From assembly GCF_003076135.1 (NCBI RefSeq), contig NZ_QDGZ01000005.1, positions 124,001-188,000 on the forward strand: DNA of 64,000 nucleotides, in the 5' to 3' direction. The position numbers were made by a program, and so were the translations under genes. Below, piece by piece: positions 24,002 to 32,918 of this stretch. Under the pieces are notes generated by a model. It made no database searches and was not told the DNA's origin. It saw only the letters and a list, made by a program, of their open reading frames with translations. How positions within the stretch are numbered: the stretch's first letter is position 1; every line of letters starts with the position of its first letter. This stretch comes from Nocardioides gansuensis. GTDB taxonomy: Bacteria > Actinomycetota > Actinomycetes > Propionibacteriales > Nocardioidaceae.

Positions 24002-24769
24002 GTGACCGACGCACTCACCGTGACCCTCGTCCAGTGGGGCAGCTCCCTCGACCCCGCGGCCAACCGGGCCCGGCTGGCCCAGGGCGCGGCAGCCGGAGGA
24101 GACCTGGTGGTCTTCCCGGAGGCCTTCGCGCGCGACTTCGGGGAGCCCGGGTCGGACCTCGGCCCCTACGCCGAGGCCCAGGACGGCCCCTTCGCGACCG
24201 AGGTGGCCGAGGTGGCCGCCGCCAACGACACGACGGTGCTGGCGGGCATGTTCGAGACCTCCTCCGACCCGGGCCGACCGTTCAACACGCTCGTGATGCG
24301 CGGCGTCGCCGAGGCGGCGTACCGCAAGATCCACCTCTACGACTCCTTCGGCTACCGCGAGTCCGACCGGCTCGTCGGCGGCCCCGTCGAGCCCGTCGTC
24401 GTGGACCTGCACGGATGGCGGCTCGGCCTGATGACCTGCTACGACCTGCGGTTCCCCGAGCTCTCCCGGGCCCTGGTCGCGGCCGGCGCCGAGGCGCTGG
24501 TCGTGCCGTCGGCGTGGGTGGCCGGGCCGCGGAAGGTCGAGCACTGGCGCACGCTGGTGCGTGCGCGGGCCATCGAGAACACCGTCTACGTCGTGGCGGT
24601 GGGACAGCCGCCGCCGCGCTACTGCGGCCACTCGCTGGTCGTGGACCCGCTCGGCGACGTGCTGGTCGAGGGCGGGACCGCCGAGGAGGTCCTCGACGCG
24701 ACGCTGACGCGTGACGTGCTCGACGAGGCGCGTCGCACCAACCCGTCCCTGGTCAACCGACGGCTGTAA
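24002..24769 (+). CDS. Carbon-nitrogen hydrolase (nitrilase superfamily)
   Basis: This 255-aa amidase has the Glu-Lys-Cys triad: E40 (VVFPEAFARD), K109 (YRKIHLYDSFGYRESD) and C146 (LMTCYDLRFPELSR). The YDSFGYRESD segment resembles deaminated-glutathione amidase (Nit1/YbeM-type), so repair of deaminated glutathione-like compounds is one possibility; actinobacteria use mycothiol, leaving the substrate open. The GTG start follows TGGGGGG. It is divergent from the MobA-like gene and 11 nt ahead of the membrane protein gene. Confidence 0.9.
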   Translation: MTDALTVTLVQWGSSLDPAANRARLAQGAAAGGDLVVFPEAFARDFGEPGSDLGPYAEAQDGPFATEVAEVAAANDTTVLAGMFETSSDPGRPFNTLVMRGVAEAAYRKIHLYDSFGYRESDRLVGGPVEPVVVDLHGWRLGLMTCYDLRFPELSRALVAAGAEALVVPSAWVAGPRKVEHWRTLVRARAIENTVYVVAVGQPPPRYCGHSLVVDPLGDVLVEGGTAEEVLDATLTRDVLDEARRTNPSLVNRRL

Positions 24770-24772
24770 CCT
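24767..24772 (+). promoter_or_regulatory. -10-like box before the membrane protein gene
   Basis: TAACCT overlaps the nitrilase stop and lies 8 nt before GTG 24781. It is a weaker leaderless candidate. Confidence 0.35.
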
Positions 24773-24780
24773 CGTCGCTC

Positions 24781-26121
24781 GTGTCCACCTCCGGCCAGCG
24801 CCCCTCGAAGGGCCGTCGCATCGCAGAGCGACCGGCCCCGCGGTGGCGCGTCCGCCCCACCCCGGTCCAGCAGCGGCCCGTCCAGGCGTTCGTCTACGAG
24901 CACGAGGACGTCGCGCGGGAGCACGACGGCCGGGAGGACCACGAGCCGGAGCACCGCGAGCCGGAGCGCCGCGAGCCGGAGCGCCGCGAGCAGGAGCGCC
25001 GCGAGCCGGAGACCACCGGGCGGGCCGTCCCGGACCCCGCGAACCCTCCTGCCGCCGCAGCCGAGACGCCCGCGCCACGCGCGGCTGAGACCTCTGCGAC
25101 ACCGCCCGTCAGCACGCCAGCGCCGCGCCCGGCCTCCAAGCCGCCGGCCCGCAGCCGCCTCGGGGCACTGGCCTGGCTGGGCTGCTTCCTGGTGGCCGCG
25201 GGCGGCCTGGCCGCCCTGGTCGCGGCCGCGATGGGGCTGCCGCCGCGCCAGCTCGACGACGCCGGCGCGGTCGCGGTGGTGACCGCCCTCGCCTGGGCGC
25301 TGGCCACCCGCACCGGAGGCCGCGCGGTCGTCGCAGGCGGCCTGGCGCTGGTGCTGGGAGCCGCCGCCGTCCTGATCGACCACGAGGTGCTGCGCACCGG
25401 CGCCGCGGTGATGACCTGCGTGGTCGGCGGGGTCCTGGCGGTGATGCTCACCGTGCCCGCCCGCACCTACCTCCGCGCGGTCCGGGAGGTCCTCGTGGCC
25501 ACGCTGGTCGCCGGGCTCACGGCCATGGCAGCCATCGGCTTCTCGCCCACCGTCGTGGTCACGCGGTTCGACTACGCGTCCCTCGGGCTGGCGCTGCTGC
25601 TCGTCTTCTCGGTCGTCTTCCGCCTCGGTGCCGGCTTCCACGGCCTGGGCCGCCGCGGCGTGGTGACCGTCAGCGTCGGCGCCGTCCTGCTGGTGGTGAC
25701 CCTGGCCTACGCCGAGCTCCTGAGGAGGTACGGCGGGTCCGGCGTCGTCGGCCCGGTCAACGGCCTCGTCGACTGGGCCACCGAGACCATCGGGGCGTTC
25801 CCCCGCCCGATCGTCGCGCTGCTCGGCATCCCGGCCCTGGTCTGGGGCTGCCACATGCGGGCCCGCCGCCGCCAGGGCTGGTGGGTCTGCGCGTTCGGGG
25901 TCGCAGCGACCGTGCCGATGGCCGCCGCTCTGCTTGACCCCGCCGGTTCCTTCATCGGCGCCGCCCTGCGGGCCCTCTACTCACTGGTCGTCGGCCTGCC
26001 GCTGGGCTACCTGGTGATCCGGGCCGACCTGGCGCTCACCGGTCCGCGAGGCGCCCGGGCCCGCCGGGCCGAGGAGGCTGCGGCCCACCGGCCGGAGCCC
26101 TCGCGCTTCGCCGCGCTCTGA
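24781..26121 (+). CDS. Polytopic membrane protein with repeat-bearing N-terminal tail
   Basis: This 446-aa protein is not recognised. Residues 1-125 are a cytosolic, charged and Pro/Ala-rich tail containing tandem EPERR pentapeptides (about 55-77). Residues about 126-425 contain some eight hydrophobic helices (for example LGALAWLGCFLVAAGGLAALVAAAMGL and LGLALLLVFSVVFRLGAGF), ending in a basic C-terminus. No transporter or enzyme motif was found. GTG 24781 lies 11 nt after the nitrilase gene, so it may share its transcript. Membership of a DUF family of actinobacterial integral membrane proteins is likely but unassigned. Confidence 0.75.
   Translation: MSTSGQRPSKGRRIAERPAPRWRVRPTPVQQRPVQAFVYEHEDVAREHDGREDHEPEHREPERREPERREQERREPETTGRAVPDPANPPAAAAETPAPRAAETSATPPVSTPAPRPASKPPARSRLGALAWLGCFLVAAGGLAALVAAAMGLPPRQLDDAGAVAVVTALAWALATRTGGRAVVAGGLALVLGAAAVLIDHEVLRTGAAVMTCVVGGVLAVMLTVPARTYLRAVREVLVATLVAGLTAMAAIGFSPTVVVTRFDYASLGLALLLVFSVVFRLGAGFHGLGRRGVVTVSVGAVLLVVTLAYAELLRRYGGSGVVGPVNGLVDWATETIGAFPRPIVALLGIPALVWGCHMRARRRQGWWVCAFGVAATVPMAAALLDPAGSFIGAALRALYSLVVGLPLGYLVIRADLALTGPRGARARRAEEAAAHRPEPSRFAAL
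24943..25011. repeat. In-frame 15-nt tandem repeats (EPERR units)
   Basis: Four 15-nt units (24943, 24958, 24973, 24988) and a partial fifth encode EPEHR, EPERR, EPERR, EQERR and EPE in the cytosolic tail of the membrane protein. Confidence 0.9.
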
Positions 26122-26168
26122 GCCCTGCCGAGACTCGCTGAGGCCACGGCCTACGCCGGGGCATCCGC

Positions 26169-26174
26169 TAGCGT
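26169..26174 (+). promoter_or_regulatory. -10 box of the biotin carrier gene
   Basis: TAGCGT lies 7 nt before ATG 26182; no ribosome-binding site. Confidence 0.5.
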
Positions 26175-26181
26175 CGGCGCC

Positions 26182-26418
26182 ATGGCACGCACCCCGTCGT
26201 CGATCGAGATCCTGGCCGAGATGGTCGCGAACGTCCTGAGCGTCGACTGCGAGGTCGGGGACACGGTCGGAGCAGGCGACACGGTCGTGCTCCTGGAGTC
26301 GATGAAGATGGAGATCCCGGTGCTCACCGAGCATCCCGGCACCGTCACGGCGATCAAGGTGACCGCCGGGGACGTGGTGCAGGAGGGCGACGTGCTGGTG
26401 GTCCTCGCGCCGTTCTGA
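26182..26418 (+). CDS. Stand-alone biotin/lipoyl carrier protein (TB7.3-like)
   Basis: This is a 78-aa single biotinyl domain: VLSVDCEVGDTVGAGDTVVLLESMKMEIPVLTEHPGTVTAIKV. K42 in ESMKMEIP is the expected biotinylated lysine. It closely resembles the small mycobacterial biotinylated protein TB7.3 (Rv3221c) in length and motif. Which carboxylase uses it is unknown. ATG 26182 has a TAGCGT box at 7 nt. In mycobacteria the homologue lies near a GAF-containing ANTAR-system kinase; here a GAF-ANTAR protein gene converges with it, a loose parallel. Confidence 0.9.
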   Translation: MARTPSSIEILAEMVANVLSVDCEVGDTVGAGDTVVLLESMKMEIPVLTEHPGTVTAIKVTAGDVVQEGDVLVVLAPF

Positions 26419-26449
26419 GACGTGGAGGTCAGGCTTCGCGCTCGCCGGC

Positions 26450-27169
26450 TCATCGGCTCGCTTCGTCGTTGCCGGCCCGGAAGTCCATCGTACGGGCGAG
26501 CACCTGCTCGCTGACCCGGACCAAGGTCGTGTCGTGTGCGTAGGCGTGTGCGCGCAGCACTGCCAGGGCGTCGGCGGGGGAGATGCGCAGCTGCGCGATC
26601 ACCATGCCGGTCGCGGTCGCGATGGCGTCCTGGTCGTGCCAGGTGTGGTCGCCGAAGGTCGCCTCGAGGATCGCGTCGGCGTCGAGCTCGCCGAGCATGG
26701 CGATGCCGACGGCGTCGGCGAGGAACTGGGCCTCGCCGACCGGGAGCCGGACGCCCAGGTCCTCGCTCTGGTGCACGGTCAGCACTCCCAGCACCGTGGA
26801 CTCGGGTCGCATCGGGTAGGAGTGGAGCACGAGCTGTCCGTCCAGTGACCGGAGGTTCTCGCTCAGCATCGGCCACCGCCGTGTCTGCTCCGCGCGGGTC
26901 AGGCCGCCGACCGCCTCACCGGTCCGGGAGGCGTCCAGGCTCGGTCCCTCCCTGAGCACGTCCTGCAGCTCCTCGATCCTGCGGGCGGCTTCGTTGGTGG
27001 CGCTCAGAGTCACGCGCTCCGCCGACGCGAAGCCCATGCTGATCGCCCCGCCCTGGCTGTGGGTGAGCTCGCTGAAGGCCAGGCACAGGCGCAGTGTCAG
27101 TGGAGCGCGGGCTTCGGTGGCGGCCACTGCTCGCGTGAGGAGCCCCAGCAAGGCTGTCCTCGACTCCAC
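26450..27169 (-). CDS. GAF-ANTAR domain regulator
   Basis: This 239-aa protein has a GAF-like domain (about 25-165; LTHSQGGAISMG, EGPSLDASRTGEAV, GVLTVHQSEDLGVRLPVGEAQFLADAVG) and a C-terminal ANTAR domain (about 180-235; ATATGMVIAQLRISPADALAVLRAHAYAHDTTLVRVSEQVLART). ANTAR domains bind paired hairpins in nascent RNA and prevent termination. The sensing ligand is unknown. The start is GTG 27169, behind GGGGAGG. It is convergent with the biotin carrier gene. A second such protein is encoded at 50798-51532. Confidence 0.88.
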   Translation of the reverse strand: MESRTALLGLLTRAVAATEARAPLTLRLCLAFSELTHSQGGAISMGFASAERVTLSATNEAARRIEELQDVLREGPSLDASRTGEAVGGLTRAEQTRRWPMLSENLRSLDGQLVLHSYPMRPESTVLGVLTVHQSEDLGVRLPVGEAQFLADAVGIAMLGELDADAILEATFGDHTWHDQDAIATATGMVIAQLRISPADALAVLRAHAYAHDTTLVRVSEQVLARTMDFRAGNDEASR

Positions 27170-27468
27170 GCGGGCCTCCCCTCGGGCCGCACCCGAGTGC
27201 GCGGCCGGGTCTCACCACCCTACTGCGGGGCCACTCAGCCGCCAGGACCTAGACGTCGCGGTCAGCGCGGACGTCCGGGGCGCCCCGGAGGGCAGCGATG
27301 AGCGCCGTGTTCGCCGACATGTCGCGGGCCACGTCGGTGAGGCGCTGGCGGTGGTGCCTCGCTCCGCGAGCACAGTCGTGGCCTCGGTGTGTTCGAGCGG
27401 GTGGTCAGGCTCGACCCGGTGGCGACCGGTGACCAGTTAGCCGTCAGGCAGCCGGCCCCGGAAATGCA
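27170..27468. other. Intergenic stretch without a supported gene
   Basis: Between the GAF-ANTAR start and the tRNA terminator I find only a short minus-strand frame around 27262-27380 (reading LTDVARDMSANTALIAALRG) without upstream continuity. It may be a decayed gene end. Confidence 0.4.
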
Positions 27469-27498
27469 GCAGACCGGGCCCCGAAGGACCCGGTCTGC
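27469..27498 (-). terminator. Terminator of tRNA-Ser
   Basis: GCAGACCGGG and CCCGGTCTGC form a perfect 10-bp stem with a 10-nt loop, 6 nt beyond the tRNA CCA end. Confidence 0.75.
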
Positions 27499-27504
27499 GC
27501 TGGC

Positions 27505-27594
27505 TGGCGGTGACGGAGGGATTTGAACCCTCGGTGGACTTGCGCCCACAAACGCTTTCGAGGCGTTCTCCTTAGGCCGCTCGGACACGTCACC
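27505..27594 (-). tRNA. tRNA-Ser (anticodon CGA)
   Basis: Acceptor arm GGTGACG (5') pairs with CGTCACC (3'), followed by discriminator G and an encoded CCA. The anticodon arm is AACGC-CTCGAAA-GCGTT, giving CGA (27560-27558), which reads UCG. A long variable arm (TGTGGGCGCAAGTCCACC) and T-arm GAGGGTTCAAATCCCTC confirm a class II serine tRNA of 90 nt including CCA. Confidence 0.97.
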
Positions 27595-27651
27595 GCCGGT
27601 GAGATTACCGGACGGTGAACGGGCCGCTGAAATCGAGCCGGGCAGGAGGGC

Positions 27652-28806
27652 CTACGCCGTGCGGGCGGCGTCCTGCAGCCGAGCGTCGACGGCCGAGGGA
27701 CTGAGCACCTCGTCGAGCGCGAGGGCGGCGCAGCCGACCAGCCCGGCCCGGTCGCCGAAGGTCGCGGGCAGCACCTGCAGGTCGCGAGTCGCGAGGGCCG
27801 AGGCGCGGCCGTAGACGCTCTCCCGCACCCCCGCGGCGTACACGTCGAAGGCCGCCGCCATGTCGCCGCCGATCACGACCGCCTGCGGGTTGAGCAGGTT
27901 GATCGCGATGGCGAGCACCTCGCCGAGCTGGCGTCCGCTCTCGCGCAGCAGCGCCTTCGCGTCCGCGTCACCGGAGACGGCGCGGGCGGTCAGCTCGCGC
28001 ACGTGGGAGACGGGCGGGTCGAGCCGCGACACCAGCGCCCACCCGCCGGCGACGGTCTCGAGGCAGCCGGTGTCGCCGCACCGGCACCGGAGCCCCTCGG
28101 CCGCCGGGACCTTGGTGTGCCCGATCTCGCCGGCGGCACCGAGGTGGCCGCTGACGACGCGGCCGTCCGCGATGATCCCGAGGCCCAGCCCGGTCGAGGC
28201 CTTCACGACCAGCAGGTCGTCGTACGCCGCGGCGTGGCCGAGCCGCTCCGACCGCGCGAGCACGTCGGCGTCGTTGCCGAGGTGGAGGGGGGCGGTGGTC
28301 ACGGCGGCGAGGTACGGCGCGAGGTCGACGCCGTCCCAGCCGGCCATCACCGGCGAGTCGATGCTCACGCGGCGCACCGGGTCGACGGTGCCGGGCAGGC
28401 TCAGCCCGACCCCCAGGACGGGGTGCGGCACGTCGGCGAGGAGGTCGGCGAGCGTATCCGCGACGGCAGGCAGTACGGCGTCGGGCCCGGCGCCGTGCTC
28501 GTGCGCGACCTCGGAGACGCCGATCTCGGTGCCGGCCAGGTCGAAGACAGCGAGCTGGGCGCGCGAGCGGCCGATGGCCACGGCGAGCACCACGCCGGCC
28601 GTGGCGTTGAGGACCAGGCCGGCCGGGGGCCGGCCCCCGGTGGACGGGAGCTCCTCGCCCAGGAGGAGCAGCCCGGCATCCGCGAGGGCGGCGAGGCGGC
28701 TGTCGACGGCGGTGCGGGACATGCCGGTGAGGCGGCGCAGGTCCGCGCGCGTGGCAGCCCGGCCGGATCGCACCAGCCCGAGGATCTCGCCCGCCGACTC
28801 ACTCAT
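27652..28806 (-). CDS. ROK family transcriptional regulator
   Basis: This 384-aa ROK repressor-type protein has a winged helix (about 15-70; TRADLRRLTGMSRTAVDSRLAALADAGLL) and a sugar-kinase-like ROK domain. ROK motifs include LGVGLSLPGTVD, LHLGNDADVLA, GLGLGIIADGRVVSGHLGAAGEIGHT and the zinc-binding CRCGDTGCLE. It is divergent from the zwf-edd-eda operon and likely controls it in response to a sugar or sugar phosphate (inference). ATG 28806 has TACGAT 8 nt upstream and no ribosome-binding site. Confidence 0.9.
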   Translation of the reverse strand: MSESAGEILGLVRSGRAATRADLRRLTGMSRTAVDSRLAALADAGLLLLGEELPSTGGRPPAGLVLNATAGVVLAVAIGRSRAQLAVFDLAGTEIGVSEVAHEHGAGPDAVLPAVADTLADLLADVPHPVLGVGLSLPGTVDPVRRVSIDSPVMAGWDGVDLAPYLAAVTTAPLHLGNDADVLARSERLGHAAAYDDLLVVKASTGLGLGIIADGRVVSGHLGAAGEIGHTKVPAAEGLRCRCGDTGCLETVAGGWALVSRLDPPVSHVRELTARAVSGDADAKALLRESGRQLGEVLAIAINLLNPQAVVIGGDMAAAFDVYAAGVRESVYGRASALATRDLQVLPATFGDRAGLVGCAALALDEVLSPSAVDARLQDAARTA

Positions 28807-28814
28807 GGGATCGC

Positions 28815-28820
28815 ATCGTA
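28815..28820 (-). promoter_or_regulatory. -10 box of the ROK regulator gene
   Basis: Minus-strand TACGAT lies 8 nt before ATG 28806. Confidence 0.45.
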
Positions 28821-28857
28821 GGGCCGAAGGAGCACGGGGACATGCCACTACCACTAT

Positions 28858-28884
28858 CACTTACGCACAAAAAAAGCCTAAGTG
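28858..28884. promoter_or_regulatory. Candidate ROK operator
   Basis: CACTTA (28858-28863) and TAAGTG (28879-28884) form a dyad around an A-rich 15-nt centre, upstream of the zwf -35 box. Regulation by the divergent ROK protein is inferred. Confidence 0.5.
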
Positions 28885-28888
28885 ATGC

Positions 28889-28917
28889 TTGCATTGAACA
28901 TACTTCGCGCCTACGGT
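28889..28917 (+). promoter_or_regulatory. zwf-edd-eda promoter, leaderless
   Basis: TTGCAT (28889-28894) and TACGGT (28912-28917) are separated by 17 nt. ATG 28925 begins 7 nt after the -10 box, so mRNA would start at the zwf ATG. Confidence 0.6.
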
Positions 28918-28924
28918 GGACTGC

Positions 28925-30421
28925 ATGTCCCTGCCGACCACTGAGCCCACGACCGGGCTCCCCGCCTCCGACTTCGTCGTCTTCGGCGGCACCGGCGACC
29001 TCGCGCTGCGCAAGCTGCTGCCCGCGCTCTACCACCGGGAGCGCGAGCACCAGCTGCCCGAAGGCACCCGCATCATCGGCGGATCCCGCAGCGAGCTCGA
29101 CGACCACGGCTACCGCCTCGTGGTCCGCGAGGCCCTCCAGACCCACGTCGCCCCGGGCGACCTCGAGGCCGAGGCCGTCGGCCGGCTCCTCGACCGCATC
29201 CACCACCTCACCCTCGACGCCGAGACCCCCGACGACTGGCACCTGCTCCACGGCCTGCTGAAGGAGCGCCCGGACCCCGAGCGCGTCCGGGTGTTCTACC
29301 TCGCCGTCTCCCCGGCGCTCTTCGGCCCGATCTGCGAGCGGCTCGAGCAGGTCGGCGTCGTCGAGCCATCCTCACGGGTCGTGATGGAGAAGCCGATCGG
29401 CACCGACCTAGACTCCGCGCGCCGCGTCAACGACGCCGTGGGCCGGGTCTTCGACGAGGCACAGATCTTCCGCATCGACCACTACCTCGGCAAGGAGAGC
29501 GTCCAGAACCTCCTCGTCACCCGCTTCGCCAACACCTTTCTCGAGCCGCTGTGGTCCTCCCACTGGGTCGACCACGTCCAGATCACCGTCGCCGAGACGC
29601 TCGGCGTGGGGGAGCGCGGCGGCTACTACGACCACGCCGGCGCGCTGCGCGACATGGTGCAGAACCACCTCCTCCAGCTGCTCTGCCTCGTCGCCATGGA
29701 GCCCCCGACGTACGTCGGCCGCGAGACCGTCCGCGACGAGAAGCTCAAGGTGCTCCAGGCCCTCAAGCCGATGACCGCCGAGGACGTCGACCGCGACACC
29801 GTGCGGGGCGCCTACGGCCAGGGCGTCGTCGACGGCGCGGTGGTGCCGTCGTACGCCGAGGACCTCGGGCACGCGGGCAGCAGCACCGAGACCTTCGTGG
29901 CCCTCAAGGCCGAGGTGCAGAACTGGCGCTGGGCCGGGGTGCCGTTCTACCTGCGCACCGGCAAGCGGATGGACCGCCGCGTGTCGGAGATCGTGGTGGT
30001 CTTCAAGGAGCCGCCGCACGCGATGTTCCCCCATGCCTCCGGCCCCACCACGGCCAACCGCCTGCACATCCAGGTGCAGCCCGAGGAGGGCATGCGCCTG
30101 CACATGACGGCGAAGGAGCCCGGCCCGGGCGGCATCCGGCTGCGGCCGGTCTCGCTCGACCTGAGCTATGCGACCGCGTTCTCCGAGCGCTCGCCCGACG
30201 CCTATGAGCGGCTGATCATGGACACCATCCGCGGCAACCCGACGCTGTTCATGCGGCGAGACGAGGTCGAGGCCGCGTGGACGTGGGTCGAGCCGATCCT
30301 CCAGCGGTGGGCCGAGACCCCCGACCGCCGTCCCAAGACCTATCCGGCCGGCACCAGCGGGCCGACCGCCGCCGCCATGCTCCTCGAGCGTGACGGCCGG
30401 ACCTGGCAGGAGCACGCATGA
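28925..30421 (+). CDS. zwf: Glucose-6-phosphate dehydrogenase
   Basis: This 498-aa enzyme oxidises glucose-6-phosphate to 6-phosphogluconolactone with NAD(P)+. The nucleotide motif is [19 protein letters not shown], the active-site signature [15 protein letters not shown] (catalytic His/Lys), and the substrate region [15 protein letters not shown] 28925 is preferred over an in-frame GTG at 28916 because it fits the promoter geometry. The stop overlaps the edd start, making zwf the entry step of an Entner-Doudoroff operon. 6-phosphogluconolactonase is not encoded here. Confidence 0.97.
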   Translation: MSLPTTEPTTGLPASDFVVFGGTGDLALRKLLPALYHREREHQLPEGTRIIGGSRSELDDHGYRLVVREALQTHVAPGDLEAEAVGRLLDRIHHLTLDAETPDDWHLLHGLLKERPDPERVRVFYLAVSPALFGPICERLEQVGVVEPSSRVVMEKPIGTDLDSARRVNDAVGRVFDEAQIFRIDHYLGKESVQNLLVTRFANTFLEPLWSSHWVDHVQITVAETLGVGERGGYYDHAGALRDMVQNHLLQLLCLVAMEPPTYVGRETVRDEKLKVLQALKPMTAEDVDRDTVRGAYGQGVVDGAVVPSYAEDLGHAGSSTETFVALKAEVQNWRWAGVPFYLRTGKRMDRRVSEIVVVFKEPPHAMFPHASGPTTANRLHIQVQPEEGMRLHMTAKEPGPGGIRLRPVSLDLSYATAFSERSPDAYERLIMDTIRGNPTLFMRRDEVEAAWTWVEPILQRWAETPDRRPKTYPAGTSGPTAAAMLLERDGRTWQEHA

Positions 30422-32280
30422 CCCTCCACCCCGTCATCTCAGCCGTCACCGCACGGGTCGTCGAGCGCAGCGAGGCTAGTCGCGCGGCGTACCTCGACCG
30501 CATCCGCGCGGCCGCCCAGCCGACCGCCGACGCCGCCCGCGCCGGCCTCGGCTGCGCCAACCTCGCGCACGGCTTCGCCGCCGCCGAGCCGGTCGAGAAG
30601 ACCGCGCTCCGCGGCCGGGTGAAGCCCAATCTGGCGATCGTCACCAGCTACAACGACATGCTCTCGGCGCACCAGCCGTTCGTGGACTACCCGCCGGTGA
30701 TCAAGAAGGCGGCGATCCGCGCCGGCGGCCTCGCCCAGGTCGCGGGCGGCGTGCCCGCCATGTGCGACGGCATCACCCAGGGCCGCGCGGGCATGCAGCT
30801 CTCCCTCTACAGCCGCGACGTGATCGCGATGTCGACGGCGATCGCGCTCAGTCACGACATGTTCGACGGTGCCGTGATGCTCGGCGTCTGCGACAAGATC
30901 GTGCCCGGCCTGCTGATCGGCGCCCTGTCCTTCGGCCACCTGCCGACCGTCTTCGTGCCGGCCGGCCCGATGGAGTCCGGACTGCCCAACGGCGAGAAGG
31001 CGCGTGTGCGCCAGCTCTACGCCGAGGGCAAGGTCGGCCGCGCCGAGCTGCTCGACGCCGAGGCGGCGTCCTACCACTCGCGCGGCACCTGCACGTTCTA
31101 CGGCACCGCCAACTCCAACCAGCTGGTGATGGAGGTGCTCGGCCTCCACCTGCCGGGGTCGTCCTTCGTCAACCCCGGTACGCCGCTGCGCGAGGCCCTC
31201 ACGAAGGCGGCCGCGGCCCGGGCGGTCGCGATCACCCGGCAGGGCGGCGAGCCCACGCCGGTCGGCGAGATCGTCGACGAGAAGGCGATCGTCAACGCCT
31301 GCGTCGCGCTGCTCGCGAGCGGCGGCTCGACCAACCACACGATGCACCTCGTGGCGATCGCCCGCGCGGCCGGCATCCAGCTGACCTGGCAGGACCTCTC
31401 CGACCTGTCGGCCGTGGTGCCGCTGCTGTGCCGGATCTACCCCAACGGCGCGGCGGACGTGAACCACTTCCAGGCCGCGGGCGGTATCGGCTTCCTGGTG
31501 CACACCCTGCTCGGGGCCGGGCTGCTGCACGAGGACGTGCGCACGATCGCCGGCCGGGGGCTGTCGCACTACACCCGCGAGCCGCACCTGCGCGGAGACT
31601 CGCTGACCTGGGAGGAGGGGCCGAAGGCCAGCCTCGACCTTGACGTGCTGCGCCCCGCCGACGACCCGTTCGCCCCCGACGGCGGGCTCAAGGTGCTCAC
31701 CGGCGGGCTCGGCACCGCGGTCATCAAGACCTCGGCGGTCAAGCCCGAGCACCGGGTCGTCAGCGCGCCCGCGCTGGTCTTCGACGACCAGGACGACTTC
31801 CTCACCGCCTTCGGCGAGGGCCGCCTCGACGGCCACGACCTCGTCGCGGTGATCCGCTACCAGGGCCCGGCCGCCAACGGCATGCCCGAGCTCCACAAGC
31901 TGACCCCTGCCCTCGGTGTCCTCCAGGACCGTGGGCAGCGGGTCGCCCTCGTCACCGACGGCCGGATGTCGGGCGCCTCCGGCAAGGTGCCCGCGGCCAT
32001 CCACGTCACCCCCGAGGCGGCGCTCGGCGGGCCGCTGTCCCGGGTGCGCGACGGCGACCTGGTCACGATCGACGCGGTCACCGGGTCACTGTCGATCGAC
32101 GCCGACCTGCGCGGCCGTACGCCGTCGGGCCGGGCGCTCGATGGTCCGGAGTGGGCCGGAACCGGCCGGGAGCTGTTCGCCGCCTTCCGGGCTACCGTGG
32201 GCCCGGCCGACCTCGGCGCCAGCGTCTTCCCCGGCCACCCCGTCCCCGCCCAGGAGGTCCCCGTTGTCCAGCACAGCTGA
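30418..32280 (+). CDS. edd: Phosphogluconate dehydratase
   Basis: This 620-aa iron-sulfur dehydratase converts 6-phosphogluconate to 2-keto-3-deoxy-6-phosphogluconate. Family motifs are [42 protein letters not shown] and [15 protein letters not shown], with the cysteines likely to ligate the cluster, and [19 protein letters not shown] near the C-terminus. The length (about 600) and DGITQG/CTFYGTA pattern fit Edd rather than dihydroxy-acid dehydratase. ATGA overlap with zwf and overlap with eda indicate tight coupling. Confidence 0.96.
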   Translation: MTLHPVISAVTARVVERSEASRAAYLDRIRAAAQPTADAARAGLGCANLAHGFAAAEPVEKTALRGRVKPNLAIVTSYNDMLSAHQPFVDYPPVIKKAAIRAGGLAQVAGGVPAMCDGITQGRAGMQLSLYSRDVIAMSTAIALSHDMFDGAVMLGVCDKIVPGLLIGALSFGHLPTVFVPAGPMESGLPNGEKARVRQLYAEGKVGRAELLDAEAASYHSRGTCTFYGTANSNQLVMEVLGLHLPGSSFVNPGTPLREALTKAAAARAVAITRQGGEPTPVGEIVDEKAIVNACVALLASGGSTNHTMHLVAIARAAGIQLTWQDLSDLSAVVPLLCRIYPNGAADVNHFQAAGGIGFLVHTLLGAGLLHEDVRTIAGRGLSHYTREPHLRGDSLTWEEGPKASLDLDVLRPADDPFAPDGGLKVLTGGLGTAVIKTSAVKPEHRVVSAPALVFDDQDDFLTAFGEGRLDGHDLVAVIRYQGPAANGMPELHKLTPALGVLQDRGQRVALVTDGRMSGASGKVPAAIHVTPEAALGGPLSRVRDGDLVTIDAVTGSLSIDADLRGRTPSGRALDGPEWAGTGRELFAAFRATVGPADLGASVFPGHPVPAQEVPVVQHS

Positions 32281-32905
32281 GCTCCCGGCGTCGGCGTCGG
32301 TCCTCGACGTCGTGCCCGTGATGCCGGTCGTCGTTGTCGACCGGCTGGCCGACGCGGTCCCGCTCGCGAGGGCGCTGGTCGCCGGCGGGCTGCCCGCCAT
32401 CGAGCTCACCCTGCGCACCGACGTGGCGCTCGAGGCGATCCGGGCGATCGCCGCCGAGGTGCCGGAGATCCTGGTCGGAGCGGGCACGATCGTGACCCCG
32501 GCCCAGGCGGAGGAGGCGCGGGAGGCCGGGGCACGGTTCCTCGTCTCGCCCGGCGCGACGCCCGCGCTGCTGGCCGCGATGACCGCCACCGGCCTGCCGT
32601 TCCTGCCGGGCACGGCGACCGTGTCCGAGGTGCTCGCCGTCCTCGAGACCGGGCAGACCGAGATGAAGTTCTTCCCCGCCGAGGCCTCCGGCGGCGCGGC
32701 GTACCTCTCCTCGATCGCCTCGCCCGTCCCGGCCGCGCGCTTCTGCCCGACCGGCGGCATCACCGCGGCCACGGCGCCGACCTACCTCGCGCTGCCCAAC
32801 GTCGGCTGCGTCGGTGGGTCCTGGATCACGCCGTCCGGCGCCGTGCGCAGCGGCGACTGGGCGACGGTCGAGCGGCTCGCCCGAGAGGCTGCCGCGCTCC
32901 GCTGA
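32264..32905 (+). CDS. eda: KDPG aldolase
   Basis: This 213-aa aldolase cleaves 2-keto-3-deoxy-6-phosphogluconate to pyruvate and glyceraldehyde-3-phosphate. E47 and R51 are in [12 protein letters not shown], the Schiff-base Lys is K135 in [13 protein letters not shown], and the phosphate loop is [10 protein letters not shown]. The only start with a ribosome-binding site is TTG 32264, preceded at 5 nt by AGGAGG; it lies inside edd, so the genes overlap by 17 nt. It completes the Entner-Doudoroff operon. Confidence 0.95.
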   Translation: MSSTAELPASASVLDVVPVMPVVVVDRLADAVPLARALVAGGLPAIELTLRTDVALEAIRAIAAEVPEILVGAGTIVTPAQAEEAREAGARFLVSPGATPALLAAMTATGLPFLPGTATVSEVLAVLETGQTEMKFFPAEASGGAAYLSSIASPVPAARFCPTGGITAATAPTYLALPNVGCVGGSWITPSGAVRSGDWATVERLAREAAALR

Positions 32906-32918
32906 CGGCCTTCAGCGG
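32899..32918. terminator. Convergent hairpin containing both stop codons
   Basis: CCGCTGA-CGGCCT-TCAGCGG: the eda stop (TGA, 32903-32905) pairs with the tadA stop (TCA on plus, 32912-32914). The stem is 7 bp and the loop 6 nt. Confidence 0.5.

Noticed and set aside
27262..27588. Minus-strand coding frame overlapping the tRNA
   Set aside because: It runs through the tRNA-Ser gene; the tRNA structure is complete.
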